The notes under the pieces are model-generated. The model did no database searches and was not told where the DNA came from. It saw only the letters and a list, made by a program, of their open reading frames with translations. Below, piece by piece: positions 49,611-61,331 of a stretch of DNA of 64,000 bases. The first letter of the stretch is position 1, and every line of letters begins with the position of its first letter. Source of the DNA: Mytilus galloprovincialis (taxonomy: Eukaryota; Mollusca; Bivalvia; Mytilida; Mytilidae); NCBI RefSeq assembly GCF_965363235.1, contig NC_134845.1:64013261-64077260 (forward strand). The letters are read 5' to 3'. Position numbers and translations under genes: made by a program.

Positions 49611-51970
49611 AACAATGACAGATATCTAACGTATATTTCTCCTTTTTCCTTCGTGTTTCTATTTCACGTACATTAAAAGTGAAAATAAATTAAGATTTAA
49701 AAAAGTTTGCACAATCGTTTTTTTTCTTTCATAACAAAGGTTTAACCAATGTATCACAACAGGAAATATTACGAACATCCCGTAATCAAATTTATCCAAG
49801 AATAGCCATTTCTGTTGCCAGTTTCCAGACAAAATAATGAAATGCCTATCCTTACCTTAATTTTTAAGTATGTAACTATTGCTGTATTTTTTTCTTAAGT
49901 CACATTTTCACAAGTATTTGTCTTGGAGTACGAATATTGAATTCTGAGAGGAAGTTTAGTATTACGCTTAAAAGTACTCAGATCCTCAACTTTGAAGAAG
50001 TTAATACTATAATCAGACATAATTAATGATTGAGAGTTTTTGTTATATTTTTTCCAGAAGATCCCGATATCAATTTCAGATTCGTACTAATATTCACGTT
50101 TTAAAAAGTATTCATTAAAGAGTAAACTGTTGAAAGGGGTAATGGATTTACACAAAACAATTATTCTTATCCTTACCTTTGCAGAAATATGTATTGCGAT
50201 CAGAGAACATTTTATGATCGACAGTTTTTCCCATGTTATCAAAAGCAGTTTAAAAAATAAATAGAATTTAATGCAAGTGTAATATTGTGACGAAACTATT
50301 TAAATGAAAATAAAGCCATTATTCAGTTCATGTCAAAGATTGAATATTTGTTTTTTGAAATATTAATATTTATGATTTATATTCTCCTCAGGCCTCTTTC
50401 GTTAAAAAAACACATATCTATTTTGATATTTCGTTTAAATAGTAACGACAGTTGGTTAATAGTCTTTAACGAAAACATTAATCTTAACAGCTCAATCGAA
50501 ATGTCAGGAAAGTAACTGTAGAAGATGAAATATATCTAACGTGTATTTGTCCTCAAATTCTATGGAGTTTCTTTTTCACGCACATTGTAAGAGAAAAGAA
50601 ATTAATATCTGCAACAGTTCTTTCATGACAAATGTTTAACCAATATAACAAAACACAGAAAATATCAACGACATTCCACAATCAAATTCCCCAATTGAAA
50701 AATTAAATAAAAAAAAATAAAAAATGAATGACCATTTCTAATGTTTGATTAAAGACATAATAATGAAATGGCTATCCGTACTTGCGTTTCATTGTTTAGT
50801 ATTTAATTGTTGCTGTAGTTTGTATTTAATATTTTCGTTTTTAAAAGTATTCGTAATAAAAAAAAACGACTATTGAAGTCTGAGAGGGGGTAATGGATTT
50901 ACACTACAAAATATTCTGATCCTCATCTTTGAAAAAGTAGATATTGTAATCAGACAGAATTTTAAGACTGAAAGTTTGTGTCATTAAATTTAAAGTAGAT
51001 ACTTATGAAAATAAAAATGTGATGTCTTCTTGATAATGTGACGAAATTACCCCCTCTTCGAAGATAAATTGTTTTTATATATATATTTACAAAATGTGTT
51101 CTTTTATAATTTGGAAGAACAGATATACCTTCTAATTGAAATAAGTTCTATATGTATTTTTAATGAGACGAAACATTTGATCAGTTATTGGTGAATTCAT
51201 TTGTCCATCATATGTTGTATCCCTTTAAGACCTCTTTCGTAATTTACATATTTTCTTTTATGACGAAAGACTAAAAATATAAACGAAAGTAGATTGATCA
51301 TATTTAGTGGAAATACCCATCTGATTAGCTTACACAAAATGGCAGGAATGTATTTCTTTCGATGTAATTGTAGAAAATGAAACATGTTAAATGTAAATTT
51401 GTTATTATTTACTTTTGTGTTTCTATTTCACGTACATTGAGCGTGAAAATAAATCAATTTTCAATACAACTTGTTTAAGTTTTCTTTCAAAACAATGTTT
51501 GAACCTTTGGAACAAAGCTAAGTTATGTTAAGACTTTACTAAACAAATTTTCCTAATTGATGAAACAAGAAAGTAATTGTATTCGTTGAAAAGACTATTG
51601 AACTCTGAGAGGGGGTATTCGTTTTTCATTAGAAAATATTATGATCGTCAATTTCGTACAAATATATTTTGTGATCAAAGACAATTGTATGATTGAGAGA
51701 TTTTGTCATTAAAAAAAATTCAGAAGGACAAATGTTCTCCTCCATTTCATAGTTTTGATTCACATAATTTCTGAATTTTAATTCTGGAAGAAATGTATAA
51801 TATTAGTTTAAATTGTGCCTATGTGTATTTAGTTTTTGTGTTTGGTATACTTTTCTGTTAAAAAATATAACCGAAAGTAGATTAAATCTTACATGTTTAA
51901 CGGGAAAACCCATATAAACAGCTCAAATAAACAGTATGTTATTTTAGAAATTAAAACACATTTTAAAAAA

Positions 51971-53746
51971 GTATTCGTTATAGAGTATGAGTATACGGTT
52001 TTAAACGAATAATATTTTGACTCGACGTGGTAGAAATATATCTTGTTTTCAGAGAGAAGTTGACGATTGCAAGTTTTACCATTATTACCTCACCATTCAA
52101 AGTTAAATAGCCGTTTCTTTATATATCTAAAAGATATCTCATTTTCCACTCATGTATTCAAAATTTATTTTAAATTTGGCCTATATGAATTATATGGTTT
52201 TTGTAATATTTTTTTATGTTTAGTGAACGTATTTAATAAGCCAAGCTAATTCCATCAGCATGTTTATGTCATGGTGTTAAACCGTTGTTACAGACTGACA
52301 CGAATGATGAACTGGTCCTAAACAGACAATATTGGCTCCCGAGTATTTCACATGAATCTCGCGTCAAAAATTTCATGTGAGATTCACCTCTCACGAATTT
52401 ATAGATGAAACTCACGTGGAAATGTTTGACCACTGTCACAGACTGGACTCTTTACACGAATGATTTGCTGGTCGTAGTCACGTGTTATGGAAAAGGTTGA
52501 GGGCTCACAATCAAGTCTCCCTCCACCACCTCTTAACATGTCTATCAACAGCTAGGAGTCTGTAATGCAAGATTTGTCGATGACCACTCTCTTTTGACTT
52601 GCTCCACATTTTGTCATGTCGGGGCTTTCTATACGACCTCAATATTTCGGCGTTCGTATTTTGTAATGACAATGTCTGTGTCGTTGTCAAAAAAACATTT
52701 TTTGACCGAAGATATTTTGTTTACAGATATTAACTTGTGTATAAGTGAAATTGTAGCAGAAGGTATTTCAACAACAGGGGTTTTGGGATTGATTGTGGGG
52801 ATTACTGTCGTAGTTTGAAGAAACCAGGGACCTTAAACCGGCACAATAAACCAAGCAGTTTTCTTGTTTCAGGACAAGCAATTGTGAATAAGTGTTATTA
52901 ATTTCTATAAAACTTGACGTTCAGGTTCTGAACCCTTTAAGGCAGATTGAAATTGATTTGACAAGGTTTTGATTGGATTAACAGTTTTGGTCTTTATCTT
53001 TTTGGTTAAAGTTCTGAAACTTTGTATAATTTGCCTATTCCATGAGAGTATTGAATGGGGTTTAATTCAAAAACTTGAGTTCTTTGGGATTCCTTTATTT
53101 GCTGAATCAAAATGATTTCGATTTGTGGCCCTGTTTTTTTTTATTTGTACATATCACGGTCCCTAAGGTCTAAAATTAAATTTAGTTTTTTTCAACAAAA
53201 TTATTTTACAAAATGTTCAGTTCGTTGAATACTATGATGTGTCAAATATTTATTCACAATTAAAATTCAGAGCTGTATCAAGCTTGAAAATAGTATTCAT
53301 TCTGTCCAACTGTTCAGGCTTTGACCTCTGCGGTAGTTTTAAGCTCGATTTTATTAACTTTAATTCTTTTATGATTTGCATATCTATAAACACTTGAATT
53401 GCATTGGTCAATTAGAACTTTTCTCTTGGTTTACACTTCGATAAACCATGTATCCGAAACTACTTTCGTAATCTATTCATGCGCGATACACATTCTTGAA
53501 GGAGTACTTTAATTTTTAGCAATTTTGTTACATGTGCGCTTCAAACTCGGATAATATCTCATTAAAATGAAGTTTTAGAGGTAGGTGTTATTTATTTTAA
53601 ATTGCGTTGCATTTATTGAACATTTCCGGACATTAGAAAGTCAAAATGGCGGCCAACTCCTTAGTTACGACCTGTCAGTTGTACTTGTGATGGTGATTAT
53701 AGTAACCTTTACACAGAAAAAAAAATGAGACTATTTGGCTTCAGAA
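51971..53746. other. Intergenic after the array
   Basis: 52535-52650 carries dispersed-repeat words ('cagctaggagtctgtaatg', 'cattttgtcatgtcggggct'). 52340-52430 has repeated 'ttcac' words and one CACGTG. The open frame at 52594-52818 begins inside the repeat and is not called. Confidence 0.5.
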
Positions 53747-53895
53747 TTATAGGGATTTTTTTTCCAGAGGTTATTGATGTGTAAACTAAGGCTCTTACTC
53801 ATAAACTTTACATAAAAGTACGAATCAGTTTGTGAGTTAATCGCTACGGTGAACACATCAATAACCTCTAGAAAAAAATGTGTTTAATCCTATAA
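53747..53895. mobile_element. 149-bp foldback MITE-like element
   Basis: TTATAGG at the left pairs with CCTATAA at the right, and 'agaggttattgatgtgt' pairs with 'acacatcaataacctct' (with a C/T difference just outside). No coding capacity. Confidence 0.8.
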
Positions 53896-55208
53896 TAAAC
53901 GATTGTCATTTGTTTTCTTTCTTGTACTTTTATTGACATTAGTACACTACTTCGATAAATTTTAAGATTAACGGTTCATTAGACAAATGTCATATGATGC
54001 AACTCAACAGTTTGTGTACTTGTGCTTCACGATGAGTGAATACCCTGATAAGGACTATTGCGACATTTAAAGTTTGTAAGAAAAAACGACCTGCACTTCC
54101 GACAAATATATATAAGTCTGAAAATGAAAAAAATCAATAAAAGGGAGATAACTTCTAAAGGGGATGATGAAATCCTACAAAAGTTCATCTGGTAAAAGTT
54201 CATGTTGAGGTCTATCGATGTTTCAATTTTTGTATTGATAACTCCAATAGAAGCGATAAGAGGGCGTGCCAAAAAAATGCTGGAAGAAAAAAAAAGAAAA
54301 AGCTTAATAAAACATTGGTCAACTTGGACTTGGGCAGGTAAGTACTGTACCTTCGATTGTTATTTTATAGTTTTATCTGCTCATCTAGAATAAATCTAAA
54401 CGATGTTCCGCTTTTTTCACAAATGATGAATAAATACTCATTAAAATTGATTTTTATGTTACTTTTTGTTTCTTTTTTCCCCCATAGTTATCTCATTAAA
54501 TGGGAGTTTGATCAGACAGTCGCTCATCTTAAAATAATAATGATTATTTAGTCTCACAATTGATTTTTATGTTACCTTTTGTTTCTTTTTTTCCCATAGT
54601 TATCGTTTTATTGACCATTCTCCATTAGACCGTAATCGTTAACCTTCCAAGCGAAACATATGTACTACAGGTACTTTGGAAAATGTTTCTGTTTCATTTA
54701 TTTCTATATACATTTTCCTGTTTAAATGGCTTTACACTAGTAATTTGAGACCCTTTAAAACTCGCTGTTCAGTGTGAGACAATGTTCCATATTGACCCCG
54801 TACTTTGTACTATAGTGGAAGATATTAGCAAGCAAAATCGAGGGAATTGTGCAAATGATGATACAAGCATGAAAATTACCACAAAGCATCATTATTATAT
54901 ACTTTTTAAGAAATAACTGCTGGCCATTAAAAAAAATATTTTTTTCATGATGGCCACGGCCATTTTCTAAAATGGCTGTTTTCTTCAGTTTGAAAATACT
55001 GATTTTCTTGAAAACTTTTCTTTGAATTTCTTTTAGTAAAAACCAATTATCAGGTTTCGCGGCTACCTTCCTTGCATCACATATTTATTAAAAATGAATA
55101 TTTGATATATCCAGTATTTGCGCATGCGCGAAAATGTTACAAAAATTCTTTCAAAAACATTTGAACTATTAACTATATATTAAGTGTTTTTGGATTTCTA
55201 ATGATATT
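53896..55208 (+). other. Intergenic with a possible exon at 54202-54337
   Basis: 54202-54337 is an open stretch from ATG ending TGG GCA G|GTAAGT, a strong phase-1 donor. 54126-54170 matches in reverse the stretch at 59430-59460 ('gggatgatgaaatcc'), so part of this region is a repeat. Whether the exon is real is unknown. Confidence 0.3.
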
Positions 55209-58200
55209 ATGAATTGGTTTAATAACATTTTTCAAGGTTATAATACACATGTGTTTAACACTTTTGCGCATGTGCAAACTATTTATAGACATCAAGAGCG
55301 ATTTGTATGCACTACATGTACCAGGCAATTCTCAGGTATTCGATGGATAAGGCGAAAATGTGGTGAATCCCGGAGAACATCAATTGTAATTGCAGATCAG
55401 CCACTTTTGGAAATGCCTAAGGTAGCACTCCACAGTTAGAAAATCAAATTAAAAATGAGCCACAAAATGTTTTATCATCTCCTATTCCTGGATTTCTAAT
55501 ACATTTACCTTACTGTTTGTGTTGTACATGTGCATATGTATGTAATCAGTATCTTCCATAGAATTCATTTTTCAAAGTTAAAAGGGTGAAAAATAATTCA
55601 TTTTATGTGTATCCATGGCAACATTCTGCATTTATTTACAATAAAATATTGCAAAAAGGGGGGTAAACATGTCACATATCCCCCCAAAATTTGGATCAAA
55701 CTAGAATTTCAATGCCTTTGAGTGATACCTTTTTAGAAACTGTTTGCATAGATCTTCCTAATGATCAAATAAAAAATGGGTGTCTTTCGCCTCATTTTTT
55801 CGTAAAATCTAATCACAAAGTTCGTGCCACAAAAAGTTGGAAAAAAACATTACAATAATTGTCGGACCAATGTAGGGTATGGGCATGCAAATACGGACTG
55901 TCATACAGAAAACAGCCTATATTACATGCATTACATAATCTTGATGTTCATATAAACCCAATACGAAGGCTATTTTAGTACTCAGCTATCCAAAAATGAA
56001 TTTTATTTCACACTAGCTCTCATATTTTAAAAATCCACAGGGGCCAAAATGCGAAACTACACACCTAACTGTGGAGTGCTACCTAAGCAAATTCACCGGG
56101 AATGGCCTGATTTGTACAGATAAGATAAGTTTATCGTCATGTTTGGTGGATTGCACATTGAAATGACTTGTTATAAAACTCTGGGTGATATTTTGCGTGA
56201 TAAGGGATGGACATGTTGTCTTACTGAAGCCAATATTGCAACACCAAGAACGGCAGATACTTTTTATGTATGTGCAAATGTACCTAGACAGGCGCATCAG
56301 ACAACTGCATGTATTTTGCTTAAACTGTTAATTTCGGATTATGAAAGCTAAACTCAGAATATATAATTATGTCATGACTCTGTGACGTTCAATGATTTAA
56401 AAGACTGGTGTAAAGAAATAGAGTCATCTCGACCACAGTTTCATTTCTGGCGTTCAATTATAAAATAAAAACTTCTTCTGATTTTGATATTATGCTCATT
56501 TCATGAGTGAGATTTTGTACTTTACAAACAGTCCATATAAAGCACGATAGCGTATTGTTTTAGGTCTTGATCGTGTAAATGATGCTCGATCGTTACCGAC
56601 CCATCTCCAAGATATGACTTCCCTTCTTGAACATCACCCACAGGTTGCAATGGAATTTAAAAATGATAATTTCACTGTACGTAAGACCAGCAAATTTCTT
56701 TCTTATAACACAATTGATCAGACACAAAAACAGAATAATGCAATTGTGAAGGGCATTGTTGGTGCTCTAGGATTAACCGAAGATCCCATTTAGACAAATG
56801 GATGGTAGCTGGACCTTGAGTCTAGTATACTAGAAGATGAATTTAAAAGATCTTGTGGTTGGGTCATTCTGTAACAGATGAAGGACCTAAAGAAGACTCT
56901 ACGAATGCACAAAAAAGATGTAAGTGATGAACGAGTTAAGAAATTTATTTCTAGAAGAGTCGTCAGATTTGTAAAAAAAAAGATACTCCATTTAGAAAAT
57001 TGTTGAACAGGTATCTATGTAAATAAAATCCAAGATATTGGTCCAAACAATATGAAGATCGTTTGAAGCAAATGCAAAACGGAGGAGAACCTGCTTTTTA
57101 TATCCAAATAAAAAATTTCAACTTCCTGTTTTGGACGCAAAACTACACTGGAAACTTCTTTGTCAAAAACAAAGCTAGAGAACCTTAAATGTGATTGGGA
57201 AACTTCTTAGACTTCTTGTCACAGTAGACAGTTTTACTTTGAATATTTCTTAATCTATAAAAAAACAAACTGCTCCTCCGTCTTTATCTCAGGATGTTTC
57301 TTGATTAGTGGTATTACATAGCTGCAAATGGGTTTACTTGAAACATTCTGCGATTTGTTGATCCAAATTCGGACGCATTTATCGTTGGTGGGGCAGCAAT
57401 GGTTAATTCCAGGTCACAAAGTTGGGATAAATATTTGATGATTATGCAAATAATGTCATTCTGCCTTACATATAATCTTGCATCGATAAGTATTCAAGAG
57501 TAGACATTGTACTTGATGTTTACTAAATGGAAATTTAAGGCTGTGACAAGACAAAGGCAAGGTTTTTGTGCCAGATGGAAAGGTGTTGGTTCTGGAATAA
57601 CACCAAGGGTTTGGATTAGTTTTCTCTGTGAAGATGACAACGAAACGAAATTGTTCTTGCTGACAAAATTGCTTCTTAAGGGACTAATAAAAATGTGTAT
57701 TTTACTTATGGTGAAAATATTCTTTTCAATAAGGATACTTCCTATCTACCCCTTGTTATCATGAAGAAGCAGATACACGAATGTTTGTCCATGTTCGGCA
57801 TGATTATGAGAAGTGTTGTAAAATGTTATTGTAGGAAGTACTGACACAGATGTAATAGTATCAAGAATTGCAGCAATCTCAAAACTAGGTAGAACACATT
57901 GTGGATAGGTCATGGAAGGAATAAAGATTTTTGATGGCTTCCTGTACGTGACATATCAAATGCGTTTGGTCCTTGTTTGGCTGCTTTTCCTTTCGTCCAT
58001 GCATTCAGTGAATATGACACTTTAATTGTGGTGTGGAGGGGAAGAGATCAGCTTGGCTAAAAATGGAAGGTTTTTCAAATGTAAAGGACGTTGTTTTGGG
58101 CTTAAGTATTAAGCGAGGCACGATGTAAATTGTTTGTCAGGACGCAGCGGCATTGTGATTCAATTCCGCCTACAAGAGGTTCTTTCCAGAGCACATCACA

Positions 58201-58470
58201 AGAGAAGTAAATCAAGGGGGAGTTGTTTCGGCTCAGCCTGATTCATGTATTCGACAGGTACATGTACCAAGTTATGAACACTGGGGTTGGATGGAAGAAA
58301 GAATCAATGACAGTTGGAAACCGAACTGGACTTCTTTGACTGCCGTTGCATCCTCGTTTTAGGAACTTTTGAAATGCGGAGGCAAAAATCCAGCTGTGTT
58401 GGTGACTATAAATGCTACCGTTCTGGCCTTCCTTGTACGGGCTGTTGTATAGGCAACTGTCAGATAATTA
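55209..58470 (+). pseudogene. Decayed member of a multi-copy animal family (GGLHIEM...HEEADTR...CXC tail)
   Basis: Plus strand, several frames. 55340-55417 ends IVIADQPLLEMP and resumes after the MITE as KQIHREWPDLYR, then DKFIVMFGGLHIEM, TLGDILRDKGW and RQAHQTTA (56087-56320). 56580-56790 reads LPTHLQDMTSLLEHHPQVAMEF and QTQKQNNAIVKG (each within a longer open stretch). 57735-57830 reads YHEEADTRMFVHVRHDYEKC. 58270-58460 reads HWGWMEERI, then SSCVGDYKCYRSGLPCTGCC, resembling a CXC (tesmin/TSO1-like) knuckle. I recognise this order from uncharacterised proteins found in many copies in molluscs, echinoderms and cnidarians; their function is unknown and they may travel with a transposon. Frameshifts and stops occur throughout, so the copy is dead. 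Confidence 0.75.
55421..56083. mobile_element. 663-bp Harbinger-like MITE with TAA target duplication
   Basis: Terminal inverted repeats GGTAGCACTCCACAGTTAG (55421) and CTAACTGTGGAGTGCTACC (ending 56083), flanked by TAA at 55418-55420 and 56084-56086. Removing it and one TAA restores an uninterrupted reading frame of the host sequence across the site. A 3-bp TWA target duplication and GG-starting ends fit PIF/Harbinger. No transposase inside. Confidence 0.9.
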
Positions 58471-59197
58471 TAAGATAAACAACCCGTCTTTCTAACCAAA
58501 TTAGGCATTTAAACTTAACAAAGAGTGTTATCACTTGTTAAGTTGATGGAAATTATAAAAATATTTTCTACGTATTAATTTGTCTCCATTTTGGAACCGG
58601 AAATCACTATTTTTCTCCATTTATGTGTTGTTTTGTCGTACGTAGGAACTGTTTTTAACGTTTTCTAATAGCTTATTTTTGATTATACTTATAACACATC
58701 TTTCAAGGATTTACATCCCTTGTATAATTGCTTGAAAGTATAAACATTGAAACTTTGGACTTTTTTGCAGGCATTTAGAAACTGGAAGTCACATAAAGTT
58801 TCATTAATGTATTGTCTAGACGTAATTTAGGAACTGTCATTTGATTTTAATCAAATCTAACATTGGATTTTACATATAACACACATTTCAAAGGATTAAC
58901 GAATTATTGCCAATTTGTACTGACGCCATTTCCAAAATGTGTGGTGACCATCTTGAAAAATTGATTTTTTTTTCTTGCCAGCAGCGGATTTTTTATAAGT
59001 ATCATTTAGTCAACCTTTATACCAAATTTCGTGCTTGTATCACGATTTGCACAATTATGTCCATAATATCTCCAACTACTATATAATAATGGTTTACTTA
59101 AATTTACAAATTGTAAATTGGATGGAATCTTGTCTCTTTGGCACTAATATAACATCATTTTATTTCTACATATCAATCATTTCTTAAAAGCATTTTT
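58471..59197. other. Intergenic, nothing recognised
   Basis: AT-rich sequence between the decayed family member and the hairpin repeats. No exon, TIR or repeat family was identified. Confidence 0.45.
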
Positions 59198-59295
59198 AAG
59201 GTCTTTCCTCTAGGTGAGGAAAGACCTTATTGTTTTTCTAATGTTTAAGGTCTTCCCCTACGTGAGGAAAGACATTATTGTTTTTCTAATGTTTT
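59198..59295. repeat. Two tandem 49-bp hairpin units
   Basis: Unit 1 is a palindrome, AAGGTCTTTCCTC...GAGGAAAGACCTT, followed by 'attgtttttctaatgttt'. Unit 2 repeats it with a few changes that weaken one arm. Confidence 0.9.
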
Positions 59296-60596
59296 TTTTC
59301 TTTTTCTTTTTTTTCTTCCAACATTTTGTTTTACATGCCCGTCTCTTGTTTCTGTTAAAGTTATTAAGACCAAATATGGACCATCGCTAGACCTCGCCAA
59401 GATGTATTACCAAATGACCCGGTTAAGGATTTCATCATCCCTTTTAGAAGTTATTTCCCTTTTATTTATTTTTTTCAACATGCCCCCCCCCCCCCCCCCT
59501 CGTTGGTTTTAAAGATATAATGACCTTAATTGGACAAAATGTAGATCTCATTATGATGTATTACCATGTGAGGCTGAATAGGATTCCATCGTCCCCTATG
59601 AGAGTTATATCCCCTTGAAGAAATTGTCTTTCCTTTGCATTTTTCTCAAAAAGTATAAGAGATAGAATCGATTTGAAAACGGCAACATGTACAGAAACAA
59701 ATGGCAATGTTATTGAAGATGTACAATCATTTTGTTATTATCCCTTATATGGAGTTCACCAATAATCTTTAATTCGTGTGATCTTTAATATGCAGTCAAG
59801 GTCAAAGGTCACTGAGTGCAAAAAACAATGACGCTACAATTTCAAGCTTACATATTAGGAAAACGATAAGACTTTGCTGCATACATACAGCGTAAAAAAT
59901 GTTTCTCTTGACGATCCCTACATTTTATATTATAAGCCCAAAAATGTCCGACCGTCTGTTCAAAAGTTACAACGGGATGTTTTTAAAAAGTATAGTATTG
60001 TGTGTATATCTTTTTAAAGGTAACAGATATCAACCTACTATAAACTGCAAAGATGATCAGTAATTCAAGACCTTCAATTTGAGGTCAATGTCAGGTCATG
60101 ATGAAATTTCACCTTGACCTTCACAGAATACAATTACCTTGACCTTGTGATAGTTGAAAGGTTAAGTGGTCCTGCGTTGAATGGTGCTAGTCCCATGTTT
60201 CTACGACTTATAGTTCTTAAGTTTGGTATTGCATCATACATTTGATGATTAATTGTGACCTTAGTGAACTTTGAAATTGTCCAAATTTTCTATAATGTTG
60301 TCCTTTAACTGTAGATCATTTATCATTTAACAGATTTGTGATATCTATTGTCGTTTTAAAGATAATGCAGTTTGAAGTTTTGCGAGCGGAGGCATGTATT
60401 TCTGAATCAACAAGAGCTTACCACTTTTTAAATGTTTTAAAAATTGAAAAGGTTAACATAGTTATATGTTTGATCAAATACCATGAACATTCCATGGAAA
60501 AAACACCAAAAATTCAATTTGAAATTTTCAAGTTGTGCATTGACTTCGTAAGGTTCATAACTTCTATTTATATAGTTGATATTGCATCATTATTTG
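59296..60596. promoter_or_regulatory. Repeat-rich region with many AGGTCA-type half-sites
   Basis: AGGTCA/TGACCT words recur. There is a perfect direct repeat with one-base spacing at 59799-59811, and accttgacctt occurs at 60112 and 60137. 59480-59500 is a C run. 59430-59460 matches 54126-54170 in reverse. The half-sites may be part of a dispersed repeat and not a real enhancer. Confidence 0.35.
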
Positions 60597-61010
60597 CACT
60601 TTGTCAAATGGGGTCATCTGATATATCAAATTGAAGGTCTTAATAAACTGTACTTAAAAATGAAAATATTAAACCCCCTTTTCATCCGAGGGGGACGAAT
60701 GGGGTCATTTAGTGTCATTATTCAAATTTCTCAGATGGTAAGGTTTGTCGCGTATCAATTGAAAGAACATAAAGCGTACATTTCAAATTTCAAATTGACG
60801 TCCCCAAAAATGGGTTGGGTGGGGTCATTGAATGCAAAGAATAAATTTCATTTTGAGATAGGGTTGTTATATATCAAATGAAAGGTCATGATGTGTACAT
60901 TTGAAATATCAAATTCCCGACCTCCAAAAATTTGTTGGATAACGTTATAAAGTACAAACATCAAACTTTTTAGATCATAGCATTGTCGCATATCAAATGA
61001 AAGCTTAACT
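60597..61010 (+). repeat. Decayed ~125-bp tandem repeat upstream of the cGLR exon
   Basis: Three to four units share 'atatatcaaattgaaggtc/tatcaaatgaaaggtcat', 'gtacatttgaaatatcaaat' and 'ggggtcat'. The open frames at 60338 and 60576 run through this repeat and are not called. Confidence 0.7.
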
Positions 61011-61331
61011 ACTTTTTGTTACATATATTTTTCATATAAATCTTATGCAATATTATGGAATAAAACAAATTTGGAGAAATTTATAAAGTGATGTGGGTGT
61101 CACTCCGGAGCACATAGTATTCACAAAAATAATGCTTTAGTGAAAACAGTTTATTATTACAATTTAAAGAAGCTCAGCAAAACTCAGTTTTTTTAATTTG
61201 AATTGACATCGCAACAAGTCATCCACATAAAAGCTACACTGCAATAGCAAATCAATGATAACGGTAAACATGACAAACATTGTATTCATTCTTCATGATA
61301 AAACTTTTAATTGAATTCATGTTAATTTCAG
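61011..61331 (+). other. Intron end before the cGLR exon
   Basis: Ends with tgttaatttcag, a good acceptor, at 61331. 61150-61331 resembles the sequence before the dead copy at 7894, including 'aattgacatc', 'tcatcca' and 'gataacggtaaaca'. This supports its being intron and not coding. Confidence 0.65.

Larger units (their letters stand above)
38350..51970 (+). repeat. Array of diverged ~0.5-1.4-kb repeat units
   Basis: Units share, in fixed order, 'ttataaaatacaca', a block with 'ggaaatacccatctaaacag' then 'caaaatgacaggtatgt', 'cataacaaaggttt', 'attccacagtcaaat' then 'ccccaattgg', 'cacgttttcaaaagtattcg', 'tattctgatcctca' and 'catgattgagagttttt'. The ATG-donor block occurs at about 38700, 39720, 40650, 41187, 41385 (partial), 47418, 48796, 49557, 50468, 51310 and 51900. 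Spacing is mostly 0.5-1.4 kb. Unit order and similarity indicate head-to-tail amplification with deletions. Short open frames are not conserved between units. A 4,979-bp element interrupts the array at 41599-46577 and a SINE-like repeat at 48453-48742. Confidence 0.9.

Noticed and set aside
38350..51970. CRISPR or protein-coding tandem array
   Set aside because: Units are up to 1.4 kb, diverged, without spacer logic, and open frames are not shared among units.
52594..52818. 74-codon open frame with a hydrophobic C-terminus
   Set aside because: It begins in a dispersed repeat, and no donor, acceptor or homologue supports it.
60338..60881. Two overlapping ~100-codon open frames
   Set aside because: They cover a decayed tandem repeat, and codon content shows nothing protein-like.
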